From Cupriavidus gilardii (GTDB lineage: Bacteria; Pseudomonadota; Gammaproteobacteria; Burkholderiales; Burkholderiaceae), in assembly GCF_013314895.1 (NCBI RefSeq), contig NZ_JABTYE010000023.1, positions 1 to 64,000 of the forward strand: 64,000 nt of DNA. Direction: 5' to 3'. The notes beneath the pieces are model-generated. The model searched no databases and had not been told where the DNA came from. It worked only from the letters and a program-made list of their open reading frames with translations. Position 1 is the first letter of the stretch. Every line of letters begins with the position of its first letter. Shown here piece by piece: positions 1-8,471 of this stretch. The translations under genes were made by a program, and so were the position numbers.

Positions 1-268
1 GAGCGGGAGCGGGTTTGGGCGGAGGCGGTCGCGGACGTGGCGGCGGGGCCGGCGCCACGGCGACCGGCTTGGGCGGCAGCAGGATCGCCTCGAGCGCCGG
101 CGTGTCGACCGCGTCCAGCGGGATCAGCGGACCCGGCATCCGCACCAGCCCGATCAGCACCAGCGCATGGGCGATCAGTACGACGGCCAGCGCGACCGCC
201 CAGCGCAGGCGGCGCGCACGTTTCGCATCAGGCGTGACCGGCGTTTCCGGTCGGCGGGGTCCCGCCAA
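1..268 (-). CDS. N-terminal part of a Pro-rich single-pass membrane protein (possibly DUF3108 family), runs off the window
   Basis: Only the first ~89 codons lie in the window. Read on the minus strand, the frame gives a short basic start, a hydrophobic segment (AVALAVVLIAHALVLIGLV) and then a proline-rich run (PPPRPRPPPPKPAPA), open to the window edge. This anchor-plus-Pro-rich layout is what I associate with the N-terminus of DUF3108 proteins of Burkholderiales; the diagnostic domain is outside the window, so the family is a guess. No in-frame ATG exists; a TTG at 268 has GGAG ten bases upstream and is my start choice. It overlaps the end of the upstream iclR-type gene by about 40 bases, suggesting co-transcription. 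Confidence 0.45.
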   Translation of the reverse strand, partial: MAGPRRPETPVTPDAKRARRLRWAVALAVVLIAHALVLIGLVRMPGPLIPLDAVDTPALEAILLPPKPVAVAPAPPPRPRPPPPKPAPA

Positions 269-1061
269 GATATCCAAGCTCCGTCGAGATCCGTTGTGCA
301 ATCTCGCGCACTCGGCGGTCGATCGCTCCGCCCCATTCTGCATCGAATACGGTCTGGGCGCCCAGCACGATCAGCGCCATCGCGACGTGGCCGCTGGCAT
401 CGAACACCGGAAACGAGATCGCGTTGATGCCGGGCAGCACGCCGCCCAGCGTGCGGGCCGCGCCGTGCGCGCGCACGTCGGCGCACACTGCATCGTAGTC
501 GGCCAGCGAGCGGGGCAGGTCCGGCAGGTTGTCGTCGCGGCGCTCGTTGAGCTCGCGCTCGATCAGTGGCAGCGTCTGCTGGCGCGGCAGATAGGCGCCG
601 AACAGTCGCCCGGTGGCCGAATTGAGCATCGGCATCACGTCGCCCAGCCGCAGGCTGACGGTGACCGGATGGCTCGACTCCTCCCAATGCACCACGGTCG
701 GGCCGTGGTTGCCCCAGACCGCGATGCCGACGGTCTGGTCGATGTCGTCGCGCAGCTGGGACAGGATCGGCCGCGCCTTCTTGACCGGATCGAGCCGGTT
801 CAGCCCGGCCAAACCCAGTTGCAGCGCGAACGGCCCCAGGTCGTAGCGTCCGCTGACCGGATCCTGCGCCACCATGCCCAGCCGCTGGAAGCTGACCAGA
901 TAGCGGTGCGCCTTGGCCGGATTCATGTCGGCCGCGGCGGCCAGGTCGCGCAGCATCATCGCGCGCGGCGAGGCGGCCAGCGCCTTGAGCAGCTGGAAGC
1001 CCACTTCGATGGACTGGATGCCGGTGCGCAGCTTGGCGTCGTCTTCGTCGATTTCGGTCAT
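228..1061 (-). CDS. IclR-family transcriptional regulator
   Basis: 277-residue protein with the IclR layout: N-terminal winged helix (a helix-turn-helix around LRDLAAAADMNPAKAHRYL) and a C-terminal GAF-like effector domain (NHGPTVVHWEE, TATGRLF-like segment, and INAISFPVFDASGHV near the end). IclR proteins bind a small aromatic or organic acid and usually control a neighbouring catabolic unit. The frame is open 40 codons further upstream, but ATG 1061 gives a normal IclR length and starts just before the conserved region. It is transcribed divergently from the Bug receptor/FAH/enoyl-CoA hydratase group, which is its likely target; A/T-rich palindromes lie between them at 1202-1228. The ligand is unknown. 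Confidence 0.9.
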   Translation of the reverse strand: MTEIDEDDAKLRTGIQSIEVGFQLLKALAASPRAMMLRDLAAAADMNPAKAHRYLVSFQRLGMVAQDPVSGRYDLGPFALQLGLAGLNRLDPVKKARPILSQLRDDIDQTVGIAVWGNHGPTVVHWEESSHPVTVSLRLGDVMPMLNSATGRLFGAYLPRQQTLPLIERELNERRDDNLPDLPRSLADYDAVCADVRAHGAARTLGGVLPGINAISFPVFDASGHVAMALIVLGAQTVFDAEWGGAIDRRVREIAQRISTELGYLGGTPPTGNAGHA

Positions 1062-1201
1062 GCGTCGAAACAGGGCGGGCAGGATTGGGGCACGGGCTCG
1101 GGCACGGACGGCCACGGACGGGCCGCGGACAGGCCACGCCGGTTGGCGGGCAAGCGCGGCAATATAGTTCGATTCCGGCACGTCGCGCTACGCCTCGATC
1201 C

Positions 1202-1254
1202 GTAAATTTACTATAGCGAAATCGATTTACCAGTTTTTAATCCGTCGCTAGACT
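1202..1254. promoter_or_regulatory. Candidate IclR operator cluster and promoter for the Bug-receptor gene
   Basis: In an otherwise GC-rich 311-base divergent spacer (1062-1372), three abutting A/T-rich palindromes occur: GTAAATTTAC (1202-1211), CTATAG (1211-1216) and AAATCGATTT (1219-1228). The outer arms GTAAAT and ATTTAC are also inverted repeats 29 bases apart. A possible sigma70 promoter reads TTTACC (1226-1231), 17 bases, TAGACT (1249-1254) toward the receptor gene, so a protein bound to the palindromes would touch the -35. Function is inferred. The rest of the spacer shows nothing further. Confidence 0.4.
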
Positions 1255-1372
1255 GCGCAAAGCGTGCCTGACCGCGCTTTAAATCGCCGAGAGTGCCTGA
1301 AAGCGCCCGAAAACACCCGACAGCGCCGGTCCAGAAATCACGGCCGCACCACAACATCTCCCGGAGACCCGC

Positions 1373-2413
1373 ATGCCAGCCCCGTTCGCCGCTGCGCGCA
1401 CCGCGCGCCTTTCCCCGTCGAAGCTGCGTCGCCTGCTGAACGCCGCCATGCTCAGTGCCGCCGCGCTGGCGGCCATGGCCGCCGTCCTGCCGCGTCCGGC
1501 CGCCGCCCAGCCGGCCTGGCCCAGCCAGCCGGTCCGCTGGGTGGTGCCCTACCCCGCCGGCGGCGGCACCGACGTGGTGGCGCGCACGCTGGCCCAGGCA
1601 ATCTCGCCCGCGCTGGGCAAGCAGGTGGTGATCGACAACCGTCCGGGCGCGGCGACGATCGTCGGCGCCGACACCGTCGCGCACAGCAAGCCGGACGGCT
1701 ACACGATCCTGACGGCCGACACCGCGACGCTGGCGGCCAACCCGTCGCTGTACAAAAAGCTGCCGTACGACCCGGCCAGGGACTTCGTCCATGTCGGCAT
1801 GATTGCCCGCTTTCCGCTGATCCTGGTCGCCAACCCGAACTTCCCCGCGCGCACGCTGAAGGAGGCCGTCGACTATGCGCGCCAGCACCCCGGCAAGGTC
1901 AACTTCGCCTCGCCCGGCGCCGGCAGCCCGCACCATCTGGCGATGGAACTGTTCATGGAGCAGACCGGCGTCAGGATGACCCACGTTCCGTACAAGGGCG
2001 CGGCCCCCGCCGTGCAGGACCTGCTGGCCGGCCAGGTCGACGTGATGTTTCTCGATCTGGCGGCAGGCCAGCAGAACGTGCTCGGCGGCAAGCTGCGCGC
2101 GCTCGGCAGCGCGACGCCGAAGCGGCTCGCCGCGCTGCCGCAGGTCCCCACGGTGGCCGAGGGCGGCGTCGCCGGCTTCGAGGCCTATGCCTGGCAGGGC
2201 GTGGTGGCCCCGGCCGGCACGCCGCAGCCGGTGGTGACCCGGCTGAACGCCGAACTGGTCAAGGCGCTGAAGCAGCCCGAGGTACAGAAGCGTTTCGAGG
2301 GCATCGGTGTCGAGCCGGTCTCCAGCACGCCCGACGAATTCGCGCACTACGCGCGCAGCGAGGCGGAGCGCTGGGGCAAACTGATCAAGGCCAAGGGCAT
2401 CACGGTAGACTGA
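1373..2413 (+). CDS. Bug (TctC-family) periplasmic solute-binding receptor
   Basis: 346 residues with an N-terminal Sec signal peptide (hydrophobic stretch to about residue 43, cleavage near AAAQ-PAWPSQ) followed by the Bug fold hallmarks: RWVVPYPAGGGTDVVAR, the VIDNRPGAATIVGAD loop, ITHVPYKG-like THVPYKGAAPAVQDLLAG, and a C-terminal helix ending in ITVD. Bug receptors bind carboxylates in the periplasm, most often with no dedicated membrane partner nearby, as here. GGAG lies seven bases before the ATG. The two genes downstream (FAH-family hydrolase, enoyl-CoA hydratase) suggest an organic-acid or aromatic-derived ligand, but the ligand cannot be read from sequence. Confidence 0.93.
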   Translation: MPAPFAAARTARLSPSKLRRLLNAAMLSAAALAAMAAVLPRPAAAQPAWPSQPVRWVVPYPAGGGTDVVARTLAQAISPALGKQVVIDNRPGAATIVGADTVAHSKPDGYTILTADTATLAANPSLYKKLPYDPARDFVHVGMIARFPLILVANPNFPARTLKEAVDYARQHPGKVNFASPGAGSPHHLAMELFMEQTGVRMTHVPYKGAAPAVQDLLAGQVDVMFLDLAAGQQNVLGGKLRALGSATPKRLAALPQVPTVAEGGVAGFEAYAWQGVVAPAGTPQPVVTRLNAELVKALKQPEVQKRFEGIGVEPVSSTPDEFAHYARSEAERWGKLIKAKGITVD

Positions 2414-2460
2414 CGCCCTCGCGGCGGCCGGCATGGCCGGCGCCGCTTCAGCCATCCCGG

Positions 2461-2488
2461 ACGCCGGCGCGATGCCGGCGTCGTTCTT
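2461..2488 (+). terminator. Possible weak intrinsic terminator between Bug receptor and FAH gene
   Basis: Perfect 8-bp stem ACGCCGGC/GCCGGCGT with a 5-base loop (GCGAT), followed by CGTTCTT. The U-tract is poor, and the next gene starts only 15 bases after it, so it may act as a partial attenuator rather than a full stop. Confidence 0.35.
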
Positions 2489-2503
2489 GATGCAGGAATC
2501 CCG

Positions 2504-3487
2504 ATGAAACTGGCCACCCTGAAGGACGGCTCGCGCGACGGACAACTCGTGGTCGTGTCGCGCGATCTGAAGACCGCGCACTATGCCACCGACATCGCCG
2601 GCAAGCTGCAGACCGCGCTGGACGACTGGCACTTCCTGGCGCCCCAGCTGCAGGACCTGTACGACGCGCTGAACGCGGGCCGTGCCCGCCATCCGTTTGC
2701 GTTCGATCCGCGCCAGTGCATGGCGCCGCTGCCGCGCGCCTATCAATGGGCCGACGGCTCGGCCTACGTCAATCACGTCGAGCTGGTGCGCCGCGCACGG
2801 GGCGCCGAGATGCCGCCGGAGTTCTGGACCGATCCGCTGATGTACCAGGGCGGCTCCGACGAACTGCTCGGCCCCTGCGACGACATCGTCTGCGCCAGCG
2901 AGGCGTGGGGCATCGACTTCGAGGCCGAGGTCGCGGTGATCACTGGCGACGTGCGCATGGGCGCCACGCCCGAGCAGGCGGCCGAAGGCATCCGGCTGCT
3001 GGTGCTGGCCAACGACGTGTCGCTGCGCAATCTGATCCCCGCCGAACTGGCCAAGGGCTTCGGCTTCTTCCAGAGCAAGCCGGCCACGGCGTTCTCGCCG
3101 GTCGCGGTCACGCCCGACGAGCTCGGCGAGGCCTGGCGCGAGCGCAAGGTCCACCTGCCGCTGAACGTCTGGTGGAACAGCAAGAAGGTCGGCTCGCCCG
3201 ACTGCGGCACCGACATGGTGTTCGACTTCGGCCAGCTGATCGCCCATATCTGCAAGACGCGCAATGTGCGGGCCGGCAGCATCGTCGGCTCGGGCACGAT
3301 CTCCAACGTCGACCGCAGCAAGGGATACTGCTGCATCGCCGAGAAGCGCACGCTCGAGACGATCGAGAGCGGCGCGCCGGTGACGCCGTTCATGCAGTAC
3401 GGCGACGCGGTCAAGATCGAGATGTTCGACGCGCAAGGCCGCTCGATCTTCGGCGCGATCGACCAGGTGGTGGCCGCGCCGGCCTGA
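2504..3487 (+). CDS. Fumarylacetoacetate hydrolase (FAH) family protein
   Basis: 327 residues matching the FAH superfamily: an N-terminal domain (MKLATLKDGSRDGQLVVVSRD) and the C-terminal beta-rich domain with a metal site built from acidic residues, visible as GIDFEAEVAVITGDV, LANDVSLRNLIP and the C-terminal GSIVGSGTISNVD and GDAVKIEMFD segments. Family members cleave C-C bonds in acylpyruvates such as fumarylacetoacetate or hydrate/isomerise related oxo-acids. Length and full-length similarity to the fumarylacetoacetase-like group point to catabolism of a diketo acid, but the substrate is not determined. A purine-rich AGGAATCCCG precedes the ATG. Lies between a Bug receptor and an enoyl-CoA hydratase on the same strand. 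Confidence 0.9.
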   Translation: MKLATLKDGSRDGQLVVVSRDLKTAHYATDIAGKLQTALDDWHFLAPQLQDLYDALNAGRARHPFAFDPRQCMAPLPRAYQWADGSAYVNHVELVRRARGAEMPPEFWTDPLMYQGGSDELLGPCDDIVCASEAWGIDFEAEVAVITGDVRMGATPEQAAEGIRLLVLANDVSLRNLIPAELAKGFGFFQSKPATAFSPVAVTPDELGEAWRERKVHLPLNVWWNSKKVGSPDCGTDMVFDFGQLIAHICKTRNVRAGSIVGSGTISNVDRSKGYCCIAEKRTLETIESGAPVTPFMQYGDAVKIEMFDAQGRSIFGAIDQVVAAPA

Positions 3488-3510
3488 TCGGCGGCGCGCG
3501 GCGTTGCGCC

Positions 3511-3565
3511 TATAATTCTCCGACCGCCCGGTTGGGGAATTGACGCGGGCCCGACTCGGGCCCGC
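3511..3565 (+). promoter_or_regulatory. Perfect -10 (TATAAT) followed by a leader hairpin upstream of the enoyl-CoA hydratase gene
   Basis: TATAAT occurs at 3511-3516, 24 bases after the FAH stop, with no good -35. A perfect 9-bp hairpin GCGGGCCCG/CGGGCCCGC with loop ACT lies at 3545-3565. Just after it, CTCCTG (3567-3572) is complementary to the CAGGAG ribosome-binding site of the next gene (3617-3622), so the leader could mask translation start. Regulation is inferred only. Confidence 0.35.
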
Positions 3566-3633
3566 TCTCCTGCTGCCGGGTCCGGCGCGGCCGCTTGCCG
3601 TGCCTCCTTCCACCGCCAGGAGCTCCACCCGCG

Positions 3634-4473
3634 ATGACAGCCACTCCAGCCGCCACCGGCACCGCCCCTTCCTCACGCTACGACCGCTATCAGGCGCTGA
3701 CGCTGCGTCAGCACGGCCCGATCCTCGAGATCGTGATGGGCGCCCAGCAATCGGCCAACCGCAAGCTCGCTACCGCCGACGCCAACATGCACCGCGAACT
3801 GGCCGAGATCTGGCGCGACGTGTCGGCCGATCCGCAGATCCGCGTCGCGCTGATCCGCGGCGAGGGCAAGGGCTTCTCGGCCGGCGGCGATCTGGCGCTG
3901 GTCGAGGACATGGCCAACGATTTCGACACCCGCTCGCGCGTCTGGCACGAGGCGCGCGACCTGGTCTACAACGTGATCAACTGCGACAAGCCGGTGGTCT
4001 CGGCGATGCACGGCCCGGCGGTCGGCGCCGGGCTGGTGGCCGGGCTGCTGGCCGATATCTCGATCGCCGCGCGCAGCGCGCGCATCGTCGACGGCCATAC
4101 GCGGCTCGGCGTCGCCGCCGGCGACCACGCCGCGATCGTCTGGCCGCTGCTGTGCGGCATGGCGAAGGCCAAGTACTATCTGATGCTGTGCGAGTCGGTC
4201 AGCGGCGAGGAAGCCGAGCGCATCGGCCTGGTCTCGCTGGCGGTCGACGAGAGCGAGCTGGTGGCCAAGGCCTTCGAGATCGCCAACCGGCTCGCCGAAG
4301 GTTCGGAAAGCGCGATCCGCTGGACCAAGTACGCGCTGAACAACTGGCTGCGCATGGCCGGGCCCGCCTTCGATACCTCGCTGGCGCTCGAGTTCATGGG
4401 CTTTGCCGGACCCGATGTCCGCGAGGGCGTGGCCAGCCTGCGCGAGAAACGGCCGCCGCGCTTCGGCGCATAA
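3634..4473 (+). CDS. Enoyl-CoA hydratase/isomerase (crotonase) family protein
   Basis: 279 residues with the crotonase fold: oxyanion-hole segments [16 protein letters not shown] (around residues 80-95) and [22 protein letters not shown] (split around residues 125-145), and the trimerisation-helix region near the C-terminus ([13 protein letters not shown]). The family hydrates, isomerises or hydrolyses acyl-CoA thioesters. ATG 3634 is preferred over the ATG 39 bases upstream because CAGGAG lies 11 bases before it. The usual catalytic Glu pair of classical hydratases is not obvious at the second position ([12 protein letters not shown]), so hydratase activity itself is uncertain. Possibly part of the same catabolic unit as the FAH-family gene. 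Confidence 0.9.
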   Translation: MTATPAATGTAPSSRYDRYQALTLRQHGPILEIVMGAQQSANRKLATADANMHRELAEIWRDVSADPQIRVALIRGEGKGFSAGGDLALVEDMANDFDTRSRVWHEARDLVYNVINCDKPVVSAMHGPAVGAGLVAGLLADISIAARSARIVDGHTRLGVAAGDHAAIVWPLLCGMAKAKYYLMLCESVSGEEAERIGLVSLAVDESELVAKAFEIANRLAEGSESAIRWTKYALNNWLRMAGPAFDTSLALEFMGFAGPDVREGVASLREKRPPRFGA

Positions 4474-4480
4474 GCAGGCG

Positions 4481-4520
4481 CAAGCCGGCGCGAGCCAGCG
4501 CGAGCCAGCGCGAGCCAGTG
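4481..4520. repeat. Four tandem 10-bp repeats plus hairpin between enoyl-CoA hydratase and phaM-like genes
   Basis: CAAGCCGGCG then three near-identical CGAGCCAGCG/CGAGCCAGTG units run head to tail right after the stop codon. The last unit opens a hairpin CCAGTGC/GCACTGG (4515-4521 and 4531-4537). No T-tract follows. Probably a slipped-strand intergenic repeat. Confidence 0.6.
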
Positions 4521-4583
4521 CGCGCGGGATGCACTGGCAGCGCGCCAACCCAATGACGATGGCCCCACCGCGGAGCACAGACC

Positions 4584-5549
4584 ATGTTTGGACAGATACC
4601 CGATTTCAACGACGGCTTCGAATTTCTGCGCAAGATGTGGGGCAACGCGGCGGGCATGCCGACGGGGCTGATGCCGGGCCTGCAGGCGATGACGCCGCCG
4701 ATGGATCTGGACGAGGTCGACAAGCGCATCCATGACCTGAAGGCGGTCGAAAGCTGGCTGCAGCTCAACGCCAACCTGCTGCGCACCACCATTCAGGGGC
4801 TCGAGGTCCAGCGCGCGACGCTGGTCGCGCTGAAGACGGTCGGCGAGGCGCTGTCGCCGGAGGCGCTGCAAAGCGCGATGGAAAACGTCGCCCGGGCGGC
4901 CAACGCGCCAAGCGCGGCGCCGCCGCGGCGGCCTTCGGCACCGCCCCCGGCACAGCCTGCCGCCGGCGCGGAAGGCATCGATCCGAGCGATCTGGCCGAC
5001 ATGGCGGAGATGGAGGCCACGCCGGATCAGGATGACGACGACATCCCGGACCACGAACCCCCACCGGAACACGGCAAGCCAGGGAGCGGTCAGCAGGCCG
5101 GACCCTCGCAAGCGAAAGGCACAGGGACAGGGGCATCGGCACCGCCGCAGGCCAATCTGTGGTGGGACATGCTGCAGAAGCAGTTCAACCAGATTGCCAG
5201 CAGCGCCGCCGCGGCGAGCCTGGCCTCGCTGAACAACCTGGGCGCCTTCGGCGCAGGCCAGCCGGGAGCGGGTGCGGCGGCCCAGAGCAGCGGCTCGCCC
5301 GGAGCCACGAGCGCGAACGAAGCGGAACCGTCGGCGCAGTCCGACAAAACTGCCGCCCGGCCGACGGCCCGGGGCCGCACCAGGACGACGGCGAAGGCGG
5401 CAAGCGCCGGCAGCACGGCGGGCACCGCGAAGGACGGCAGCAGCGGCAGCAAGAACGGCGCCTCCAACGGCGCCTCCAACGGCGGGGCAAGGCCGGCCGG
5501 CAAGACCGCGAAGCCGGCACGCCGCGGCAAGGCGAATAACGGGCACTGA
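4584..5549 (+). CDS. phaM: PhaM-type polyhydroxyalkanoate granule protein
   Basis: 321 residues. The first ~110 residues form the conserved PhaM-like region ([51 protein letters not shown]); then a Pro/Ala-rich linker, a short conserved [13 protein letters not shown] segment, and a lysine/alanine-rich tail ([26 protein letters not shown]). In Ralstonia/Cupriavidus PhaM activates the PHA synthase, sits on granules and binds DNA through its basic tail, tethering granules to the nucleoid. The domain order and tail here fit that role. The tail contains internal short repeats ([11 protein letters not shown]) and its length is likely variable. The following patatin-like gene starts 14 bases downstream. 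Confidence 0.8.
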   Translation: MFGQIPDFNDGFEFLRKMWGNAAGMPTGLMPGLQAMTPPMDLDEVDKRIHDLKAVESWLQLNANLLRTTIQGLEVQRATLVALKTVGEALSPEALQSAMENVARAANAPSAAPPRRPSAPPPAQPAAGAEGIDPSDLADMAEMEATPDQDDDDIPDHEPPPEHGKPGSGQQAGPSQAKGTGTGASAPPQANLWWDMLQKQFNQIASSAAAASLASLNNLGAFGAGQPGAGAAAQSSGSPGATSANEAEPSAQSDKTAARPTARGRTRTTAKAASAGSTAGTAKDGSSGSKNGASNGASNGGARPAGKTAKPARRGKANNGH

Positions 5550-5563
5550 CGCCGGAGCGCGCC

Positions 5564-6799
5564 TTGGCAGCGAGCAAGACCACCGCGGTGATCCTGATGG
5601 GCGGCGGCGCGCGCGCCGCCTACCAGGCCGGCGTCCTGCGCGGCATCGCGCGCCTGGCCGCCCGCCATGGCCTGGGCGGGCGCAATCCCTTCCAGATCGT
5701 CTGCGGCACCTCGGCCGGCGCGATCAACGGCGCCGGGCTGGCGATCGACGCCGGCGACTTCGATCGCGCCACCGAAACGCTGGCCGCGCTGTGGTCGAGC
5801 ATCCATGCCGAGGACGTCTATCGCACCGACGTGCTGCGGGTCGGCATCTCGGGCGCCCGCTGGCTGTCGGCGCTGGCGGTCGGTTGGGCGCTGCAGCACG
5901 CGCCCCGCTCGCTGTTCGACAACAAGCCGCTGGACAGCCTGCTCAGCGAGCTGTTCGACCCCGAGCGCGTGCAAGGCAGCCTCGACGCCGGCCATCTGCA
6001 GGCGCTGGCCATCACCGCGCTGTCGTATTCGACCGGCCGGCACGTGACCTTCTACCAGTCTCACCGGCGCATCCAGCCCTGGCGCCGCAGCCAGCGCGTC
6101 GCGGTGGCGGCGCGCATCGGCGTCGACCATCTGCTGGCTTCGTCGTCGATCCCCTTCCTGTTCCCTGCCACCCCGCTGGAGCTGGACGGTCACCACGAGT
6201 GGTTCGGCGACGGCACCATGCGGCAGATGTCGCCGCTGTCGCCGGCCATCCATCTGGGCGCCTCCCGCATCCTGGCGATCGGCGCGGCCTCGCGTCAGCG
6301 CGCCGGCTGGTACGACACCGTGCCGGCAGGCGGCTATCCGTCGCTGGCGCAGGTCGGCGGCCAGGCGCTGGCCAGCATCTTCCTGGACGGGCTGTCGACC
6401 GATGTGGAGCGGCTGCAGCATATCAACACGCTGCTGGCGCGCATGCCGGAGGTCGCCAACGATCGGGAAGGCTGGCGGCCGGTGCAGGTGATGACGATCT
6501 CGCCAAGCGAGCCGATCGAGGCGCTGGCGATCGAACATGTCAAGCGGCTGCCGCGCACCGTGCGGGCGCTGCTGGCGCCGCTGGGCGGCACCGAAGCGAA
6601 AGGCGCGGCATTTGCTAGTTACCTGCTGTTCGAGCCCGAGTTCACGCAGGCGCTGATCGCCCTTGGCGAGCGCGACGCGGGGGCACAGGGCGACGAACTG
6701 GCCGCTTTCCTGTACGGCGTAATCCCCGGCACACCGGCCGCAAGCAGCGCGCCGGCGACCAGCGAGGCAGGCTCGCCGCCCGCCTCGGCGCTGGCCTGA
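5564..6799 (+). CDS. Patatin-like phospholipase/acylhydrolase
   Basis: 411 residues with all patatin landmarks: oxyanion motif [11 protein letters not shown] near the N-terminus, nucleophile elbow GTSAG (catalytic Ser ~ residue 49), and the dyad Asp in GDGTMRQ (~ residue 217). No signal peptide, so cytoplasmic. Start is TTG at 5564 with GGAG seven bases upstream; no ATG fits before the oxyanion motif. The gene follows the phaM-like gene by 14 bases on the same strand, so lipid or PHA-granule surface acyl-ester hydrolysis is possible, but patatins of this bacterial type are mostly uncharacterised. The C-terminus is a non-conserved Ala/Ser-rich tail. Confidence 0.88.
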   Translation: MAASKTTAVILMGGGARAAYQAGVLRGIARLAARHGLGGRNPFQIVCGTSAGAINGAGLAIDAGDFDRATETLAALWSSIHAEDVYRTDVLRVGISGARWLSALAVGWALQHAPRSLFDNKPLDSLLSELFDPERVQGSLDAGHLQALAITALSYSTGRHVTFYQSHRRIQPWRRSQRVAVAARIGVDHLLASSSIPFLFPATPLELDGHHEWFGDGTMRQMSPLSPAIHLGASRILAIGAASRQRAGWYDTVPAGGYPSLAQVGGQALASIFLDGLSTDVERLQHINTLLARMPEVANDREGWRPVQVMTISPSEPIEALAIEHVKRLPRTVRALLAPLGGTEAKGAAFASYLLFEPEFTQALIALGERDAGAQGDELAAFLYGVIPGTPAASSAPATSEAGSPPASALA

Positions 6800-6895
6800 C
6801 GCGGTTTCAGTGGTTTTCACAATGCCGACAGCTGGCTGTGGCAGGCTGCGGCGGGTCCGCCCTGGCAAGCGGCATCGAACCGTTCGCGCCGCAAC

Positions 6896-6940
6896 TTGCG
6901 GACGGCCTGCAAAAGGTCTATAGGAATGATTCGCATCTGG
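6896..6940 (+). promoter_or_regulatory. Promoter with overlapping Fur-box-like site for the diiron protein gene
   Basis: TTGCGG (6896-6901), a 17-base spacer, and TATAGG (6919-6924) form a sigma70-type promoter about 45 bases before the start codon. Overlapping and just after the -10 is GGAATGATTCGCATCT (6923-6938), whose AATGATTCGCAT core resembles the half-sites of Fur boxes in proteobacteria. Fur binding is inferred from resemblance only. Confidence 0.5.
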
Positions 6941-6971
6941 TAGAATCTGCCCGTAATTTCAAAGGCTTACC

Positions 6972-7835
6972 ATGCTCTACCCCGAACTGTTCAAATCGCT
7001 GGAAGCGGTCCGATGGCATATGGACAAGGACATCCCCTGGGATTCCTTCGATGCCAGCCTGCTGACGGACGATCAGGCGAAAACCATCCGCATGAACGCG
7101 ATCACCGAGTGGTCCGCCCTGCCGGCCACCGAGATGTTCCTGCGCGACAACCGCCACGACTCCGACTTTTCGGCGTTCATGAGCGTGTGGTTCTTTGAGG
7201 AGCAGAAGCATTCGCTGGTGCTGATGGAGTACCTGCGCCGCTTCCGCCCGGACATGGTCCCGACCGAGGAAGAACTGCACGCGGTGCGCTTCGAATTCGA
7301 TCCGGCGCCCCCGCTCGAAACGCTGATGCTGCATTTCTGCGGCGAGATCCGCCTGAACCACTGGTACCGCCGTGCCGCCGAATGGCACACCGAACCGGTG
7401 ATCAAGCATATCTACCGCACGCTGTCGCAGGACGAGGCTCGCCATGGCGGCGCCTATCTGCGCTACATGAAGAAGTATCTGAACCAGTTCGGCGACAACG
7501 CGCGCTCGGCCTTCGCCAAGATCGGCGTTCTGATGGCGTCGGCGCGCCGCACCGAGAAGCCGCTGCATCCGACCAATCTGCACGTCAACAAGGCGCTGTT
7601 CCCGAACGACACCGTGCAGTCGCGCCTGCCCGATCCGGACTGGCTCGAGCACTGGCTGGACAAGCAGATCCGCTTCGACGAAGGCTGGGAGAAGAAGGTC
7701 ATCGAACGCATCCTGCACAACATGTCGCTGCTGTTCGAGCGCACCTTCGAGACCGTGCAGGACCTGAACCGCTATCGCAAGGAACTGAACGCGCGGCTGC
7801 AAGCCAACGGCGGCACCAACCCCGCCGAAGCCTGA
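6972..7835 (+). CDS. Diiron ferritin-like / acyl-ACP desaturase-like protein
   Basis: 287-residue, mostly helical protein with a full class-II diiron ligand set in canonical spacing: E46 then E77-x-x-H80 (EEQKH), and E125 then E155-x-x-H158 (DEARH). This E-x30-ExxH pattern repeated twice is shared by acyl-ACP desaturases, rubrerythrin-like proteins and ferritins. The rest (WFFEEQKHSLVLMEYLRRF, FCGEIRLNHWYRRAAEWH) fits the FA_desaturase_2-like branch better than iron-storage ferritin, but no electron-transfer partner is nearby. Soluble, no signal peptide. A Fur-like site overlaps its promoter, and the hldE-type gene starts 19 bases downstream. Oxygenase or desaturase chemistry is possible; substrate unknown. 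Confidence 0.8.
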   Translation: MLYPELFKSLEAVRWHMDKDIPWDSFDASLLTDDQAKTIRMNAITEWSALPATEMFLRDNRHDSDFSAFMSVWFFEEQKHSLVLMEYLRRFRPDMVPTEEELHAVRFEFDPAPPLETLMLHFCGEIRLNHWYRRAAEWHTEPVIKHIYRTLSQDEARHGGAYLRYMKKYLNQFGDNARSAFAKIGVLMASARRTEKPLHPTNLHVNKALFPNDTVQSRLPDPDWLEHWLDKQIRFDEGWEKKVIERILHNMSLLFERTFETVQDLNRYRKELNARLQANGGTNPAEA

Positions 7836-7854
7836 CGCCGGCGCCGTCCTTGCG

Positions 7855-8355
7855 ATGACGCTCTCCTCCCCGGCCTTCGAGGCCAAGATCGCCTCGACCG
7901 ACAATCCCCAGGCGCTGCAACGGCGCCTGGCGGCCTTGCCGCGCCCGATGGTGTTTACCAATGGCGTGTTCGACATCCTGCATCGCGGCCATGCCACCTA
8001 TCTGGCGCAGGCGCGCCAGCTGGGCGCCTGCCTGGTGGTCGGCGTCAACAGCGACGCCTCGGTGCGGATGCTCGGCAAGGGCGACGATCGCCCGCTCAAT
8101 GGCGAGGCCGACCGGATGGCGCTGCTGGCCGCGCTCGAATCGGTCGATCTGGTGCTGATGTTCGGCGAGAAGACGCCGGTCGAACTGATTCGCGTGGTCC
8201 GCCCGGACATCTACGTCAAGGGCGGCGACTACGAGATCGATACCCTGGAAGAAACCCGGCTGGTGCGCAGCTGGGGCGGCCAGGCCTACGCGATCCCCTT
8301 CCTGCACGACCGCTCGACCACCAAGCTGCTGCACAAGGTCCGGCAGGGTGCCTGA
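7855..8355 (+). CDS. rfaE2: D-glycero-beta-D-manno-heptose 1-phosphate adenylyltransferase (HldE C-domain type)
   Basis: 166 residues of the nucleotidyltransferase fold: FTNGVFDILHRGHATYL carries the HxGH ATP-binding motif, followed by VGVNSDASVRMLGKGDDRP, VKGGDYEIDTL and the ISTTxL-like FLHDRSTTKLLHKV. It transfers AMP to heptose-1-phosphate to make ADP-heptose for the LPS inner core. Only the C-terminal half of the E. coli bifunctional HldE is present, as is normal in betaproteobacteria where the kinase (rfaE1) is a separate gene, not seen here. Lies 19 bases after the diiron gene on the same strand and converges on coaX. Confidence 0.93.
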   Translation: MTLSSPAFEAKIASTDNPQALQRRLAALPRPMVFTNGVFDILHRGHATYLAQARQLGACLVVGVNSDASVRMLGKGDDRPLNGEADRMALLAALESVDLVLMFGEKTPVELIRVVRPDIYVKGGDYEIDTLEETRLVRSWGGQAYAIPFLHDRSTTKLLHKVRQGA

Positions 8356-8471
8356 GCGATCGAGCAGTTGAGCGGCTGAGGCCGCGAGCCGGCTCACGGC
8401 CGTCGTGCTGTCGGCCAGCGCCCGCGCTTGTCCCACACCGAGCCCGCACCGAGCCCGCGCCCAGCCTGCGC

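Noticed and set aside
1211..3676. 821-codon minus-strand open frame opposite the first Bug receptor and FAH genes
   Set aside because: Both plus-strand genes are full length and conserved; this frame matches no family.
8356..8471. Terminator between the convergent rfaE2 and coaX genes
   Set aside because: Only short GC palindromes (GAGCCGGCTC) without a T-run; not enough to call.
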